Shown here in pieces: positions 1-8,900 of a stretch of 53,923 nt of DNA (position 1 is the first letter of the stretch; every line of letters starts with the position of its first letter). The DNA is from an uncultured Rikenella sp. (GTDB lineage Bacteria; Bacteroidota; Bacteroidia; Bacteroidales; Rikenellaceae). A program made the translations under genes and the position numbers. The stretch spans positions 1 to 53,923 of the forward strand of contig CAJTNK010000004.1 of NCBI GenBank assembly GCA_910577885.1. The letters are read 5' to 3'. The notes under the pieces were generated by a model. That model did not search any database. It was not told where the DNA came from and saw only the letters and a program-made list of their open reading frames with translations.

Positions 1-59
1 GAAGTCTTTTGGGTACCTTTTCTTCAGAAAAGGTACAGTACCCTCCCGTCGCTAATGAC
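1..59 (-). repeat. Half copy of the intergenic palindromic element, right end
   Basis: The first bases hold an 11-bp perfect hairpin with arms 13-23 and 26-36 and loop TC at 24-25. Next comes AGTACCCTCC (37-46), the inverse of the GGAGGGTACT motif found beside the other copies. Read on the minus strand, the block TTAGCGACGGGAGGGTACTGT also occurs at the far end of the window near 53870-53892. The rest of the element lies outside the window. Confidence 0.8.
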
Positions 60-96
60 AGGATATATTAAAGTCAGGGTATAAAATTTTAAGTAA

Positions 97-993
97 TTAT
101 ACGAGTTGTTTGATGAGCGTTTCGCGATCGCCGTAGAGGAAGTCGATGAGCGGGATTTCGATCATGGTGTATGCTCCGGGTTTTTGGAGGAGCGAGGCGC
201 GTGCCGCGCCGACCATGATTTGTGCCGTGAGAGCCGGATTGTTGATGCTCATGTTGAATTCGAAGCGTTGGTTTTGGGTGCGTCCCGAGACCCCTTTTCG
301 GGTGAGGTTGACGCCGTGTCCCATGTCGAGGAGGGTGTCAACCGATTCGACCTGCATGACGTGGGTTTCGTCGTGGGCGAAATAGGGATCCGCTTTGATG
401 GCCGCCGCCACGGCCGCAAAATCGCGTCCCTCTTCGAGTTCGATGTAGACCATACGACGATGAATCCCCGTCCCGGTGGGGATCGTCATCGAGAGCGCCG
501 CTTTGACGCCGTCAATGGCCTTGACCGCCACCGTATGCCCCATGCTCATGCCCGGTCCGAAGTTGGTGTAGGTCAGCCCCTTGGGTGCGCAGACCTCCAG
601 CAGAGCGCGTACGATCGAGTCCGAGCCCGGGTCCCAGCCCGCCGAGAGCACCGCCACCGCAGCGTGTTTGCGGGCCACGGTGTCCAACGCCCGGCGCGTC
701 GCAACGATCTCCGTGTGGATGTCGAAGCTGTCGACCGTGTTGATCCCCAGCTCCAGGGCCCGTTCGGCAAACTCCTGCGCGCTGCGGCTCGGGGTGCAGA
801 GCACCGCCACCTGAACGTCTTTCAGGGCCTCCAGCGACGTCACGACCGGATATTTGGCCAGCTCGGCCGGCACGTTCGACGCGTCGCGCCGCACGATACC
901 CGCGATTTCGAAATCGGGAGCCGTCTCCAGCGCATCCAGTACATAGTGTCCGATATTTCCGTAACCGATGATCGCAGCTCTGATTTTTTTCAT
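97..993 (-). CDS. ddh: meso-diaminopimelate D-dehydrogenase
   Basis: This enzyme makes meso-diaminopimelate by NADPH-dependent reductive amination of tetrahydrodipicolinate in one step, feeding lysine and peptidoglycan synthesis in the cytoplasm. The 298-residue length fits the family. The N-terminus has a Rossmann dinucleotide site (GYGNIGHYVLDALE, about residues 10-23). The middle part carries the substrate-binding stretch with NFGPGMSMGHT (about 143-153), and the C-terminal half has the FNMSINNPALTAQI segment typical of Ddh. The ATG at 993 is the natural start, directly before the conserved KKIRAAIIGYG. The gene diverges from the neighbouring miaA cluster and has no operon partner in the window. 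Confidence 0.93.
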   Translation of the reverse strand: MKKIRAAIIGYGNIGHYVLDALETAPDFEIAGIVRRDASNVPAELAKYPVVTSLEALKDVQVAVLCTPSRSAQEFAERALELGINTVDSFDIHTEIVATRRALDTVARKHAAVAVLSAGWDPGSDSIVRALLEVCAPKGLTYTNFGPGMSMGHTVAVKAIDGVKAALSMTIPTGTGIHRRMVYIELEEGRDFAAVAAAIKADPYFAHDETHVMQVESVDTLLDMGHGVNLTRKGVSGRTQNQRFEFNMSINNPALTAQIMVGAARASLLQKPGAYTMIEIPLIDFLYGDRETLIKQLV

Positions 994-1074
994 GGCAATG
1001 ATGAGTTTAAATGTTTTTCGAGTGCAAAGAAAACGAATTCCGCAGAGTTCTGTTCCGGGATCGTAAAAAAAAGT

Positions 1075-1082
1075 TATCTTTG
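1075..1082 (+). promoter_or_regulatory. Bacteroidota -7 element for the 1107 gene
   Basis: TATCTTTG matches the Bacteroidota -7 consensus TAnnTTTG and lies 24 nt before the ATG at 1107. No clear TTTG at -33 was seen. It supports the 1107 start over more upstream in-frame codons, which would lie before or inside the promoter. Confidence 0.6.
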
Positions 1083-1106
1083 GGGAGAGACCAAAACCGA
1101 GAGACG

Positions 1107-1658
1107 ATGTCTATGATCTTCAAATTCAGGATGCTGAGCGACGAGACCGACCGTTTCGTACGCGACTACGAGGTGCCGTACGACATGAACCTGGCCGACT
1201 TCCACGCCTATGTTCGCGAGTCGGTGGGCTACGGCGACGAAGGGATGGCCTCGATCTACCTCTCGGACGCCGAGTGGGGCAAGGTGCGGGAGTTTACGGC
1301 CGTCGACATGGGGTTCGACACGGCGGAAGGCGACCGGGACGAGGGCGACATGCCCGTGGCGATGGAACGGGTCTCGCTCGGGCAGATCATTCACGAACGG
1401 TTCGGACGGTTGATCTACGTGTTCGACCTCTTCACGGAGCGTCGTTTTTTCATCGAGCTGCTCGAGGCGAAGTTTGCCGAGGAGGGGGTCGAGTATCCGC
1501 GGATCACCGCTTCGGCGGGCGATCCTCCGGCACAGTACGATGCCGGGCGCGCTGTCGGAGCGACCGGAGGAGCGGCCGACGAACGGTCGATGTTCGACGA
1601 GGCGATGGACGAGTTCGGGGCTTTCGAGGGGGACGATACGTATGACGACGAGTACTGA
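1107..1658 (+). CDS. Plasmid pRiA4b ORF-3-like family protein (hypothetical)
   Basis: A 183-residue acidic protein resembling the pRiA4b ORF-3-like (IS1096 passenger TnpR-like) family, which is widespread in Bacteroidota beside miaA-type housekeeping genes. The N-terminal part (FKFRMLSDE, then DFHAYVRESVGYGD) and the segment RLIYVFDLFTERRFFIELLE (about 97-116) are the family-like regions. The last 50 residues are rich in Asp, Glu and Gly and look disordered. The biochemical role is unknown, and despite the family name nothing here suggests mobility. The start at 1107 is preferred because a -7 element lies just upstream. It ends 4 nt before the likely miaA start, so the genes are probably co-transcribed. 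Confidence 0.7.
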   Translation: MSMIFKFRMLSDETDRFVRDYEVPYDMNLADFHAYVRESVGYGDEGMASIYLSDAEWGKVREFTAVDMGFDTAEGDRDEGDMPVAMERVSLGQIIHERFGRLIYVFDLFTERRFFIELLEAKFAEEGVEYPRITASAGDPPAQYDAGRAVGATGGAADERSMFDEAMDEFGAFEGDDTYDDEY

Positions 1659-1662
1659 TACG

Positions 1663-2562
1663 ATGAATCGGGCGGCGAGGCGGTTGATCGTCGTCCAGGG
1701 GCCCACCGGCGTGGGCAAGACGGCTGCCGGGGTGGTGCTGGCGCGACATTACGGCGTGCCGGTCTTGTCGGCCGACTCGCGGCAGCTCTACCGGGAGATG
1801 GCTGTCGGTACGGCGGTACCGACGGTGGCGGAACGACAGGGGGTGCCGCACTATTTCATACAGAACAAAAGCATCCGTGAACCGTTCACGGCGGGGGATT
1901 ACGAGCGGGAGGCGTTGGCGCTGCTCGACACGGAGCTGTTTCCGGAGAGTCCGACGGTGCTGCTGGTGGGGGGCTCGGGTCTGTACGTGAATGCCTTGCT
2001 GGAGGGGTTCGACGACCTGCCGGAATCTGACCCGGCGTTGCGGGCGGAGCTCTGCTCGACGCCCTTGTCGGAATTATTGTCGGAATTGGAAAGGCTGGAT
2101 CCGGAGTATTACGAGGCGGTGGACCGACAGAATCCGCAACGGGTCTTGCGGGCGGTCGAGGTGTGCCGACTGAGCGGCCGGCCTTACTCCGCTTTGCGGA
2201 GCGGGGCGGTCAAACGGCGGAACTTCACGCCGGTCAAAATAGGGCTCGACCTGCCGCGCGAGGAGCTGTACCGGCGGATCGACCGGCGGGTGGACGAAAT
2301 GGTTGCCGCGGGGCTGGTGGCCGAGGCGGAGGGACTCTACCCGCAGCGACACTTGTCGGCCTTGCAGACGGTGGGTTACCGGGAGTTGTTCGACCACTTC
2401 GACGGATCGTGTTCGCTGGTCGAGGCCGTGGAACGGATCAAGCGCAACAGCCGCCGGTATGCCAAGCGTCAGTTGACCTGGCTGCGGCGCGACCCGCAAA
2501 TCCGCTGGTTTGCACCGGGCGATACGGAAGGGATGATTGCGTACATCGATGGGAATCTTTAA
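1663..2562 (+). CDS. miaA: tRNA dimethylallyltransferase
   Basis: MiaA transfers a dimethylallyl group to N6 of A37 in tRNAs that read codons starting with U, which stabilises codon-anticodon pairing. The protein has 299 residues from the ATG at 1663. It shows a P-loop GPTGVGKT at residues 13-20, the LSADSRQLYREMAVGT catalytic segment at about 36-51, and GGSGLYVNALLEG in the centre, all classic MiaA. An in-frame ATG at 1642 would add seven residues and overlap the upstream gene. The 1663 start places the P-loop at the usual distance from the N-terminus. The 3' end overlaps the next gene by 14 nt, implying translational coupling. Confidence 0.95.
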   Translation: MNRAARRLIVVQGPTGVGKTAAGVVLARHYGVPVLSADSRQLYREMAVGTAVPTVAERQGVPHYFIQNKSIREPFTAGDYEREALALLDTELFPESPTVLLVGGSGLYVNALLEGFDDLPESDPALRAELCSTPLSELLSELERLDPEYYEAVDRQNPQRVLRAVEVCRLSGRPYSALRSGAVKRRNFTPVKIGLDLPREELYRRIDRRVDEMVAAGLVAEAEGLYPQRHLSALQTVGYRELFDHFDGSCSLVEAVERIKRNSRRYAKRQLTWLRRDPQIRWFAPGDTEGMIAYIDGNL

Positions 2563-3136
2563 ACTACTGCTCCGGGTCCGTCCCCGGCGTTCGGCGCGAC
2601 CGGCCGTTTCGCACAACGACGGAACGCCGATCCGCTCGGTGCGGCGGAAATTCTTGCTCCGGGGCGAGGAGTATTCGGTCTCTCTGAAGCCGGACGCGAC
2701 GCGCAACGGGCTGACGGTGCGGGACTCGACGCTGGTGGTGTCGCTGTGCCCGGCCACGCGCGAGAACTTCGACCGCTTCCTGCGCGACTGGTACCGGCGG
2801 CAGGCCCGCAAGACATTTCAGGCGGCCATCGAGCGATGGCTGCCCCTCTTCGCGGAGGCGGGATACGAGGTTCCGGCCCCGCGGCTGAAAATCTTCGCCA
2901 TGCGTCGGGCGTGGGGCCGGTGCTACTATACGAAGGGGCTCGTCACGCTGAACCTGCATCTGGTGAAGACACCGCCGGCTTGCATCGACTACATCGTGCT
3001 GCACGAGTTGTGCCATTTCGTGGTGAGCAACCACTCGCAGGCTTTCCACCGGTTGGTGGAGTCGTTTCTCCCGACATGGAGCGAGACGGACGCGCAACTC
3101 AAAGCCTTTGCCCGCGCGCACCGGGTGATCGGTTGA
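2549..3136 (+). CDS. YgjP-like zinc metallopeptidase-domain protein
   Basis: A 195-residue protein of the YgjP/M48-like (WLM-related) metal-dependent hydrolase family. The zinc motif HELCH sits at residues 152-156 and is followed by NHSQAFHRLVE, where the downstream His and Glu usually complete the site. The segment RRAWGRCYYTKGLVTLNLHL (about 118-137) is the typical preceding strand pair. The substrate is unknown in this family. The ATG at 2549 was chosen over a TTG at 2537. Either start overlaps miaA, so the two genes are probably translated from one message. No signal peptide is present, so it is cytosolic. Confidence 0.8.
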   Translation: MGIFKLLLRVRPRRSARPAVSHNDGTPIRSVRRKFLLRGEEYSVSLKPDATRNGLTVRDSTLVVSLCPATRENFDRFLRDWYRRQARKTFQAAIERWLPLFAEAGYEVPAPRLKIFAMRRAWGRCYYTKGLVTLNLHLVKTPPACIDYIVLHELCHFVVSNHSQAFHRLVESFLPTWSETDAQLKAFARAHRVIG

Positions 3137-3159
3137 TCGGGGTGATTTTCTGTTATCGG

Positions 3160-3224
3160 GGTTTTCTCTTCCGGATGGCCCATGCGATGCGCAGCATCGC
3201 CGGTCCCGCCGGGCGAGAAAAACC
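3160..3224. other. Structured spacer between convergent genes
   Basis: The 194-nt gap between the two convergent genes folds into a nested hairpin. The outer arms are GGTTTTCTC (3160-3168) and GAGAAAAACC (3215-3224). The inner one is a perfect 7-bp stem GCGATGC/GCATCGC (3184-3190 and 3194-3200). Neither strand ends in a U-run, so a standard terminator is not supported. Function unknown. Confidence 0.35.
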
Positions 3225-3330
3225 GTCTCTGTCCGCGCGCTGGCAATACTCCGTATCGCTGGGGCCGCCCGGCAGACAACGCCCAACAAAACCGCACCGC
3301 CGGAGCCTCCAGGGACGGGAACTCTGAAAA

Positions 3331-4869
3331 CTACCGCTTCGACCCGTACTTGTGCCGGATGATCTCCGCAATCGGGCGGTCCAGAATTTTGCTTTCGAGC
3401 CACGAAATGATGTCCAGATAGAAAAACGGCCGCCGCTCGTAAGGGTGTTGTTCCAACGGTTTGAGGTGTTCGTAGAGCCGCGTCAGCTCGCCCTTGAAAT
3501 CCGACGCATAGGTGTGCGGGATTCGCTTGAGGAAAGTGATGATTTCGTGCTGCACGGAGTGCATATCATTGATTTTCACCACAAAAGAATAGACGCTTCG
3601 GATCTGGTACTCGAGCGAATAGTCGTCTCCCGCCTCGTAAGAGGCGATCAGGTGGAGGATCCGCGCAAAGACCTGCAAATCGCGGCGGAACTGCGGGTTC
3701 GGAAGGGAGATGATCGAGTGCAGGTAGCCGATGCACTTGCGGTACTCGCCGTTTCCGAAGTACAGGCAGGCGATCTTGTAAGCGAACAGCATCCGGTAGT
3801 GTTCGTCGATGTGTCGCCCGTATTTGCGGAGGAACTCCTCGACCTGCTCGACGAGCTTCACCCCCTCGGCGAAACTCCCCTCCAGGAAGTGGATGTTGAT
3901 CTTGGCCTGCAGCAGACAGAGATTCGAGACGATGACCAAGTGGTCGGTCCGGGGTTCGATCCGGAGGAGCTCCCGTTCCAGACTCTCCACCACATGCACC
4001 ATCTGTTCCTGGCGCCGGGTCATGAAGAGCACGTCGAGCAGCCGCGACATCGCCCGCACATAGTGGTCGTAGTAGACCGATATCAGTTCGGGGTTCTCGT
4101 CGAAGAGCCACACCAACCGCAGCGCATAGCGATAACACACCACGAAGTCGTAGCGGATGTAGCTGAACCACATCCGGGCCTGGTAGAGGTAGAGTCGCTC
4201 GTGGAAGCTCATTCCGCGGTCGTCGTAGGCGTCGAGTCGGGTTTTGAAGAAGTCGGTGACCATCTTCCGGTCCTTTTCGTTGCGGACGTATCCCAGCTGG
4301 AGGTTGAGGCTGTAGAGCTGCACCGAGAGGTTCGACAGCTCGTTGATGTTGGCAATGCGTTTGGCCAGCGTTTCGGCCTGTTCGCTGAGCAAGGCCGCTC
4401 GCCCGGTGGCCGTTCGCTTCATGTGGAGCGACTCGACCCGTTTCTCGAACTCCACGATCTCGAGGGCCAGCGTAAAGTTCTGCAGGGCGAGGGCCTGTGT
4501 TTTGGCCCGGTCCAGCATCTGGAGGGCCTGCCAGAACATGTTCTTGTCGTACAGGATCCGGGCGAAGTCGACCATCTGCCTCACCTCCATGACATCGATG
4601 TGCTGGACATGGAGCAGCCGCACGCTGACCAGGATCTGACGATAGAGGTAGGATTTGACGTTCGGCAACTGCTCTTTCCGGATGCCTGTTTTGCGGAGCA
4701 CCCGGGCTTCGTCGTACTCCTCGAGCGCATCGAGCGCGTCGAACAGGGCGATGAACTGCGCCCCCTGCTTGTTGGTGCTCCGCGCGGCGAAGAGTTTGAA
4801 GTTCCGCTTCTCGGCCTTGCTCAGCCCGCGCACCAGTTCGAAAACCGCTTCTTGTTTGCCGTTACCCAT
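3331..4869 (-). CDS. Conserved Bacteroidota hypothetical protein, helical-repeat type
   Basis: A 512-residue cytosolic protein with no signal peptide or membrane segment. It starts MGNGKQEAVFELVRGLSKAE and consists largely of predicted amphipathic helices rich in Leu, Tyr and Arg, such as RMLFAYKIACLYFGNGEYRK (about 354-373), resembling TPR-like solenoid packing. I do not recognise a catalytic motif. It is divergent from purM, sharing the 4870-5017 spacer, and convergent with the YgjP-like gene. The reading frame is intact and uses the same GC-rich codons as its neighbours. A scaffolding or protein-interaction role is plausible but is inference only. Confidence 0.7.
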   Translation of the reverse strand: MGNGKQEAVFELVRGLSKAEKRNFKLFAARSTNKQGAQFIALFDALDALEEYDEARVLRKTGIRKEQLPNVKSYLYRQILVSVRLLHVQHIDVMEVRQMVDFARILYDKNMFWQALQMLDRAKTQALALQNFTLALEIVEFEKRVESLHMKRTATGRAALLSEQAETLAKRIANINELSNLSVQLYSLNLQLGYVRNEKDRKMVTDFFKTRLDAYDDRGMSFHERLYLYQARMWFSYIRYDFVVCYRYALRLVWLFDENPELISVYYDHYVRAMSRLLDVLFMTRRQEQMVHVVESLERELLRIEPRTDHLVIVSNLCLLQAKINIHFLEGSFAEGVKLVEQVEEFLRKYGRHIDEHYRMLFAYKIACLYFGNGEYRKCIGYLHSIISLPNPQFRRDLQVFARILHLIASYEAGDDYSLEYQIRSVYSFVVKINDMHSVQHEIITFLKRIPHTYASDFKGELTRLYEHLKPLEQHPYERRPFFYLDIISWLESKILDRPIAEIIRHKYGSKR

Positions 4870-4983
4870 TGCTGTCAGTGTGTCGAATCTCGGTTTGTCG
4901 TCTTATCCGGTCGGCCCGGACCAAAAACCGGTCCGCAGCCGACGCACAAGATACAAACTATACCGAAAAACAAAAAAATTGAA

Positions 4984-4991
4984 TAACTTTG
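4984..4991 (+). promoter_or_regulatory. Bacteroidota -7 element for purM
   Basis: TAACTTTG matches TAnnTTTG and lies 26 nt before the purM ATG, in an A-rich stretch. No convincing -33 TTTG was seen. It may drive purM and possibly the nqr genes behind it. Confidence 0.55.
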
Positions 4992-5017
4992 CGGACGTCA
5001 AAAAAACGGCATACTAA

Positions 5018-6244
5018 ATGGCAGACCATTCACGTTACGCGGGTCGCGGCGTCTCTTCGGGCAAGGAGGAGGTGCACGCGGCGATACGGAACATCGACCG
5101 GGGGTTGTTCGACCGGGCATTTTGCAAAGTGATCCCGGACTGGTTCACCGGCAGCGAGGAGCATTGCCTGGTGATGCACGCCGACGGGGCGGGTACCAAG
5201 TCGTCGCTGGCTTACATGTACTGGCGGGAGACAGGCGATCTGAGCGTGTGGAAGGGGATCGCACAGGATGCCGTGGTGATGAACACCGACGACCTGCTGT
5301 GTATCGGGGCGACGGACGACATCATCCTCTCGTCGACCATCGGGCGGAACAAACGGCTGATTCCGGGGGAGGTCATTGCGGCGATCATCAACGGCACGGA
5401 AGAGTTTCTGCAGACCATGCGGGACTACGGGGTGAATATCCGGTCGACGGGCGGCGAAACGGCCGATGTGGGGGACTTGGTGCGGACCATTATCGTGGAC
5501 TCGACGGTGACGGCGCGGATGCGGCGCGCTGACGTCATCACGAACGACGGAATCGAGGCGGGGGATGTGATCGTGGGACTGGCATCGTTTGGACAGGCCA
5601 GGTATGAGACGGCTTATAACGGCGGGATGGGGAGCAATGGGCTGACTTCCGCCCGGCACGATGTTTTCGGGAAGGCGCTGGCGGCGCGGTATCCGGAGTC
5701 GTATGACGGGGGTATTCCGGAAGAGCTGGTTTATAGCGGCGGGTTCGGATTGACCGATCCGGTGCCGGCGAAGTATCATACGACACAGAATGCACTGCCC
5801 GATTCGATGGATATGGGGCGGCTCGTGCTGTCGCCGACGCGGACTTATGCGCCGGTGGTGACCCGCATTCTGCGCGAAGTCGGGAGACGGCATATCGGCG
5901 GGATGATCCATTGTACGGGGGGCGCGCAGACAAAGATCCTGCACTTTGCTAAGCAGGGGCTGCATATCATAAAGGATAACCTGCTGACGGTTCCGCCGCT
6001 GTTCGACATCATCCGCGAGCAGTCGGGGACACCGTGGGAAGAGATGTACAAGGTCTTCAACATGGGACACCGGATGGAGTTCTACGTAAAGCCGGAGGTG
6101 GCGCCGGAGATCATCCGGATTGCCGGCGAGTTGGGGATCGCGGCGCAGGTCGTGGGGCGGGTCGAAAGGTTGGCGGATCCTATGTCGGCGGCGCAACTCG
6201 ATGTCACGGGGGGCGACGGGGCCACCTATCGATATACGCGGTAA
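5018..6244 (+). CDS. purM: Phosphoribosylformylglycinamidine cyclo-ligase
   Basis: PurM closes the imidazole ring to give AIR in step five of purine synthesis, using ATP. The 408-residue protein is the longer type found in Bacteroidota. Recognisable segments are HADGAGTKSSLAY (about 54-66), QDAVVMNTDDLLCIGA (about 87-102), STGGETADVGDLVRTIIVD (about 146-164), and the C-terminal part with GGMIHCTGGAQTKILHF (about 294-310). PurM family members form dimers with the ATP site at the interface. The gene follows its own -7 element and ends 27 nt before nqrA in the same direction, so read-through into nqr is possible. Confidence 0.93.
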   Translation: MADHSRYAGRGVSSGKEEVHAAIRNIDRGLFDRAFCKVIPDWFTGSEEHCLVMHADGAGTKSSLAYMYWRETGDLSVWKGIAQDAVVMNTDDLLCIGATDDIILSSTIGRNKRLIPGEVIAAIINGTEEFLQTMRDYGVNIRSTGGETADVGDLVRTIIVDSTVTARMRRADVITNDGIEAGDVIVGLASFGQARYETAYNGGMGSNGLTSARHDVFGKALAARYPESYDGGIPEELVYSGGFGLTDPVPAKYHTTQNALPDSMDMGRLVLSPTRTYAPVVTRILREVGRRHIGGMIHCTGGAQTKILHFAKQGLHIIKDNLLTVPPLFDIIREQSGTPWEEMYKVFNMGHRMEFYVKPEVAPEIIRIAGELGIAAQVVGRVERLADPMSAAQLDVTGGDGATYRYTR

Positions 6245-6271
6245 GGAGAAAAACAACACAAAAACCAACAT

Positions 6272-7648
6272 ATGTCGAAAGTAATCAAACTCCACAAAGG
6301 ACTCGACATTCACCTGGTCGGTGCGGCCGAGCGGGTGCTCACGAAGTGCGCGGCGGCGAGCAGCTATGCTGTGGTGCCGGACCACTACCGCGGCGTGACC
6401 CCGAAGATGCTGGTCAAAGTCGGCGACAAGGTCAAGGCCGGGAGTCCGCTCTTTTTCTCGAAAGAGCATCCCGAGGTGCTCTTCTCGTCGCCCGTGAGCG
6501 GCGAAGTCACGGCGGTGAACCGCGGTGAGAAACGCAAGATTCTGAGTGTGGTGGTGACGCCCGACGGCGCCAACGAAAGCGAACGGTTCGAGACCGGTCC
6601 GATCGGCGAACTGACGCGCGACGGGGTGCGCGAGACACTGCTGCGGGCTGGGTTCTGGCCGATGCTCATTCAGCGGCCGTTCGGCGTGATCGCCGATACG
6701 GCGGCGACACCCAAAGCGATTTTCGTCTCCGGGCTGGATACCGCGCCGTTGGCGCCGGACCTCAGCTTTTTGGTTCAGGACCAGGGGGATTATATCATCG
6801 CCGGGTTGGAAGTGCTGAAAAAGCTGACCGATGGCAAGGTGCACTTGACTGTCGGGACGGATACGACCGCCGGGGTGCTGAGTCGGATCAAGCAGGCAGA
6901 GGTGCACCACATCGAAGGGCCGCACCCGGCGGGGAACGTCGGGGTGCAGATCGCGCAGATCGACCCCATCGGGAAGGGGGATGTGGTTTGGACGGTCGAA
7001 CTGCAGCATGTGGTGATGATCGGCCGGCTGTTCCTGACAGGGGCGGTGGATATGAGCAAGGTGGTGGCTTTGACGGGTTCGGAAGTGACCAAACCGCACT
7101 ACTTCAAGGTGGTGAGCGGGGCATTGATCGGTTCGGTGACGGAAGGGAATTTGCGGGCGAACACGGAGGAGGATTTGAAGGGCGTACGGGTCATCACGGG
7201 GAATCCGCTGACCGGGATCAAGGTGGCGCTCGATGAGGTGGAGGGCTATCTCGGATTTTATCACAACCAGATCACCGTTTTGCCGGAGGGGGATAAGTAC
7301 GAATTTTTGGGCTGGGCGATGCCGCGGTTCAAGAAGTTCTCGGTATCGCACAGCTACTTCTCGTGGCTGTGTCCGAAGAAGCGGTACAACTTGGACACCA
7401 ATATGAACGGCGGCCGTCGGGCTTTCGTCCAGACCGGGATTTACGACAAGGTGATGCCGATGAACATCTACCCGCTGTACCTGATCAAGGCCGTGATGGC
7501 CGGGGACATCGACCGGATGGAGAACCTCGGGATCTATGAAGTGATCGAAGAGGACGTGGCCTTGTGCGAATTCATCGACCCGTCGAAGAACGAGTGGCAG
7601 GCGACACTGGGCCGGGGGATCGAGCAGATGATAAAAGAACTCAACTAA
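6272..7648 (+). CDS. nqrA: Na+-translocating NADH:quinone reductase subunit A
   Basis: NqrA is the cytoplasm-facing subunit of the six-subunit Na+-NQR, which passes electrons from NADH to quinone and pumps Na+ outward. NqrA contributes to the quinone site. The 458-residue length fits. The N-terminus MSKVIKLHKGLDIHLVGAAE is typical, followed by the lipoyl-like region around VKVGDKVKAGSPLFF (about 48-62). No membrane segment is seen, as expected. It begins a tight gene set (A, B, extra gene, C, D, E, F) and follows purM by 27 nt. No separate promoter was seen in that gap. Confidence 0.95.
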   Translation: MSKVIKLHKGLDIHLVGAAERVLTKCAAASSYAVVPDHYRGVTPKMLVKVGDKVKAGSPLFFSKEHPEVLFSSPVSGEVTAVNRGEKRKILSVVVTPDGANESERFETGPIGELTRDGVRETLLRAGFWPMLIQRPFGVIADTAATPKAIFVSGLDTAPLAPDLSFLVQDQGDYIIAGLEVLKKLTDGKVHLTVGTDTTAGVLSRIKQAEVHHIEGPHPAGNVGVQIAQIDPIGKGDVVWTVELQHVVMIGRLFLTGAVDMSKVVALTGSEVTKPHYFKVVSGALIGSVTEGNLRANTEEDLKGVRVITGNPLTGIKVALDEVEGYLGFYHNQITVLPEGDKYEFLGWAMPRFKKFSVSHSYFSWLCPKKRYNLDTNMNGGRRAFVQTGIYDKVMPMNIYPLYLIKAVMAGDIDRMENLGIYEVIEEDVALCEFIDPSKNEWQATLGRGIEQMIKELN

Positions 7649-7675
7649 CGGGCACACTGACACAGCTTTAACCCA

Positions 7676-8896
7676 ATGAAAGGATTACGCAATTATCTGA
7701 ACAAAATAAAGCCCAAATTTGAAGTGGGCGGAAAGTACGGCCGTTTCGCCTCCACGTTCGAGGCATTCGAGTCGTTCCTCTACACGCCGAACACGGTGAC
7801 CAAGCAGGGGGCGCATATTCGCGACGCCATGGACCTGAAACGGACCATGACGGTGGTTATCGTGGCGCTGCTGCCGGCCTTGTTGTTCGGGATGTTCAAC
7901 GTCGGGTATCAGCACAACAATGTGGCGTTGGGGCTGACCGATACGACCGTGATGCAGAACTTCTGGTTCGGTTTTCTGAAAGTGCTGCCGATTATCGTGG
8001 TGGCTTATGTGGTGGGGCTGGGAATCGAATTCATCTTCGCCGAGATTCGGCATGAGGAGGTCAATGAGGGTTTCCTGGTGAGCGGGTTGTTGATCCCGAT
8101 GGTTATGCCGGTGGACTGTCCGCTGTGGATCGTGGCGGTGGCGACGGCTTTCGCGGTGATCGTGGGGAAAGAGATGTTCGGCGGAACGGGGATGAATATC
8201 TTCAATCCGGCGTTGTTGGCGCGGGCGTTTATTTTCTTCGCTTATCCTACGGCTATTTCGGGGAACGAAGTGTGGGTGGCCGGGCTGAAAGGTGCGGCGA
8301 ATTCAGGGATGCACACGCACCTGGTGGACGGTTATTCGGGGGCTACGCCGCTGGGCGACGCTGCGGCGGCGCTGTCGAGCGGGACGGTGCAGTCGGCCGA
8401 CGCCATTCAGTGGAGCATGGGGACTACGCCGATCGACTGGTTCTACGGCTTGATTCCGGGCTCGATTGGCGAAACCTCTACTTTGGCGATTCTGATCGGG
8501 GCTTTCGTCTTGATTTGGACGGGGGTGGGCTCTTGGCGGATTATGCTCTCGACCGTGGTCGGAGGATTGGTGATGGGGGGTATTTTCAACCTCGTCGGGG
8601 CGAATGTGATGATGACCATTCCGGCTTGGTATCACCTGATTATCGGTGGGTTTGCTTTCGGGACGGTGTTTATGGCCACGGACCCGGTGACCGCTGCGCA
8701 GACCAATCGCGGGAAGTGGATCTACGGTTTTCTGATCGGGGTACTGTGCGTCTTGACGCGCGTGCTGAATCCGGGCTATCCGGAGGGGATGATGCTCGCC
8801 ATTCTGTTTATGAACGCCATGGTGCCGCTGATCGACTACTACGTGGTGCAGGGGAATGTCAAACGGCGGCTGAAACGGGCCAAAGCGAACGCGTAA
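7676..8896 (+). CDS. nqrB: Na+-NQR subunit B, covalent FMN and Na+ channel subunit
   Basis: This integral membrane subunit carries covalent FMN and riboflavin and forms part of the Na+ path. The 406-residue protein has about ten hydrophobic segments. The flavinylation motif SGAT is present, and its threonine is residue 224 in DGYSGATPL, the expected phosphoester FMN site. Attachment needs the flavin transferase ApbE, which is not in the window. The cytoplasmic N-terminus (about 1-55) precedes the first membrane helix. It starts 27 nt after nqrA and is followed after 4 nt by an unrelated gene that separates it from nqrC. Confidence 0.95.
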   Translation: MKGLRNYLNKIKPKFEVGGKYGRFASTFEAFESFLYTPNTVTKQGAHIRDAMDLKRTMTVVIVALLPALLFGMFNVGYQHNNVALGLTDTTVMQNFWFGFLKVLPIIVVAYVVGLGIEFIFAEIRHEEVNEGFLVSGLLIPMVMPVDCPLWIVAVATAFAVIVGKEMFGGTGMNIFNPALLARAFIFFAYPTAISGNEVWVAGLKGAANSGMHTHLVDGYSGATPLGDAAAALSSGTVQSADAIQWSMGTTPIDWFYGLIPGSIGETSTLAILIGAFVLIWTGVGSWRIMLSTVVGGLVMGGIFNLVGANVMMTIPAWYHLIIGGFAFGTVFMATDPVTAAQTNRGKWIYGFLIGVLCVLTRVLNPGYPEGMMLAILFMNAMVPLIDYYVVQGNVKRRLKRAKANA

Positions 8897-8900
8897 CACG

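Noticed and set aside
5030..7663. Long antisense frames such as this 877-codon one, and others opposite gyrA, the FISUMP-like genes and the 3331-4869 gene
   Set aside because: They lie opposite well-identified genes, have Arg/His/Pro-rich sequences without motifs, and come from high GC at third codon positions.
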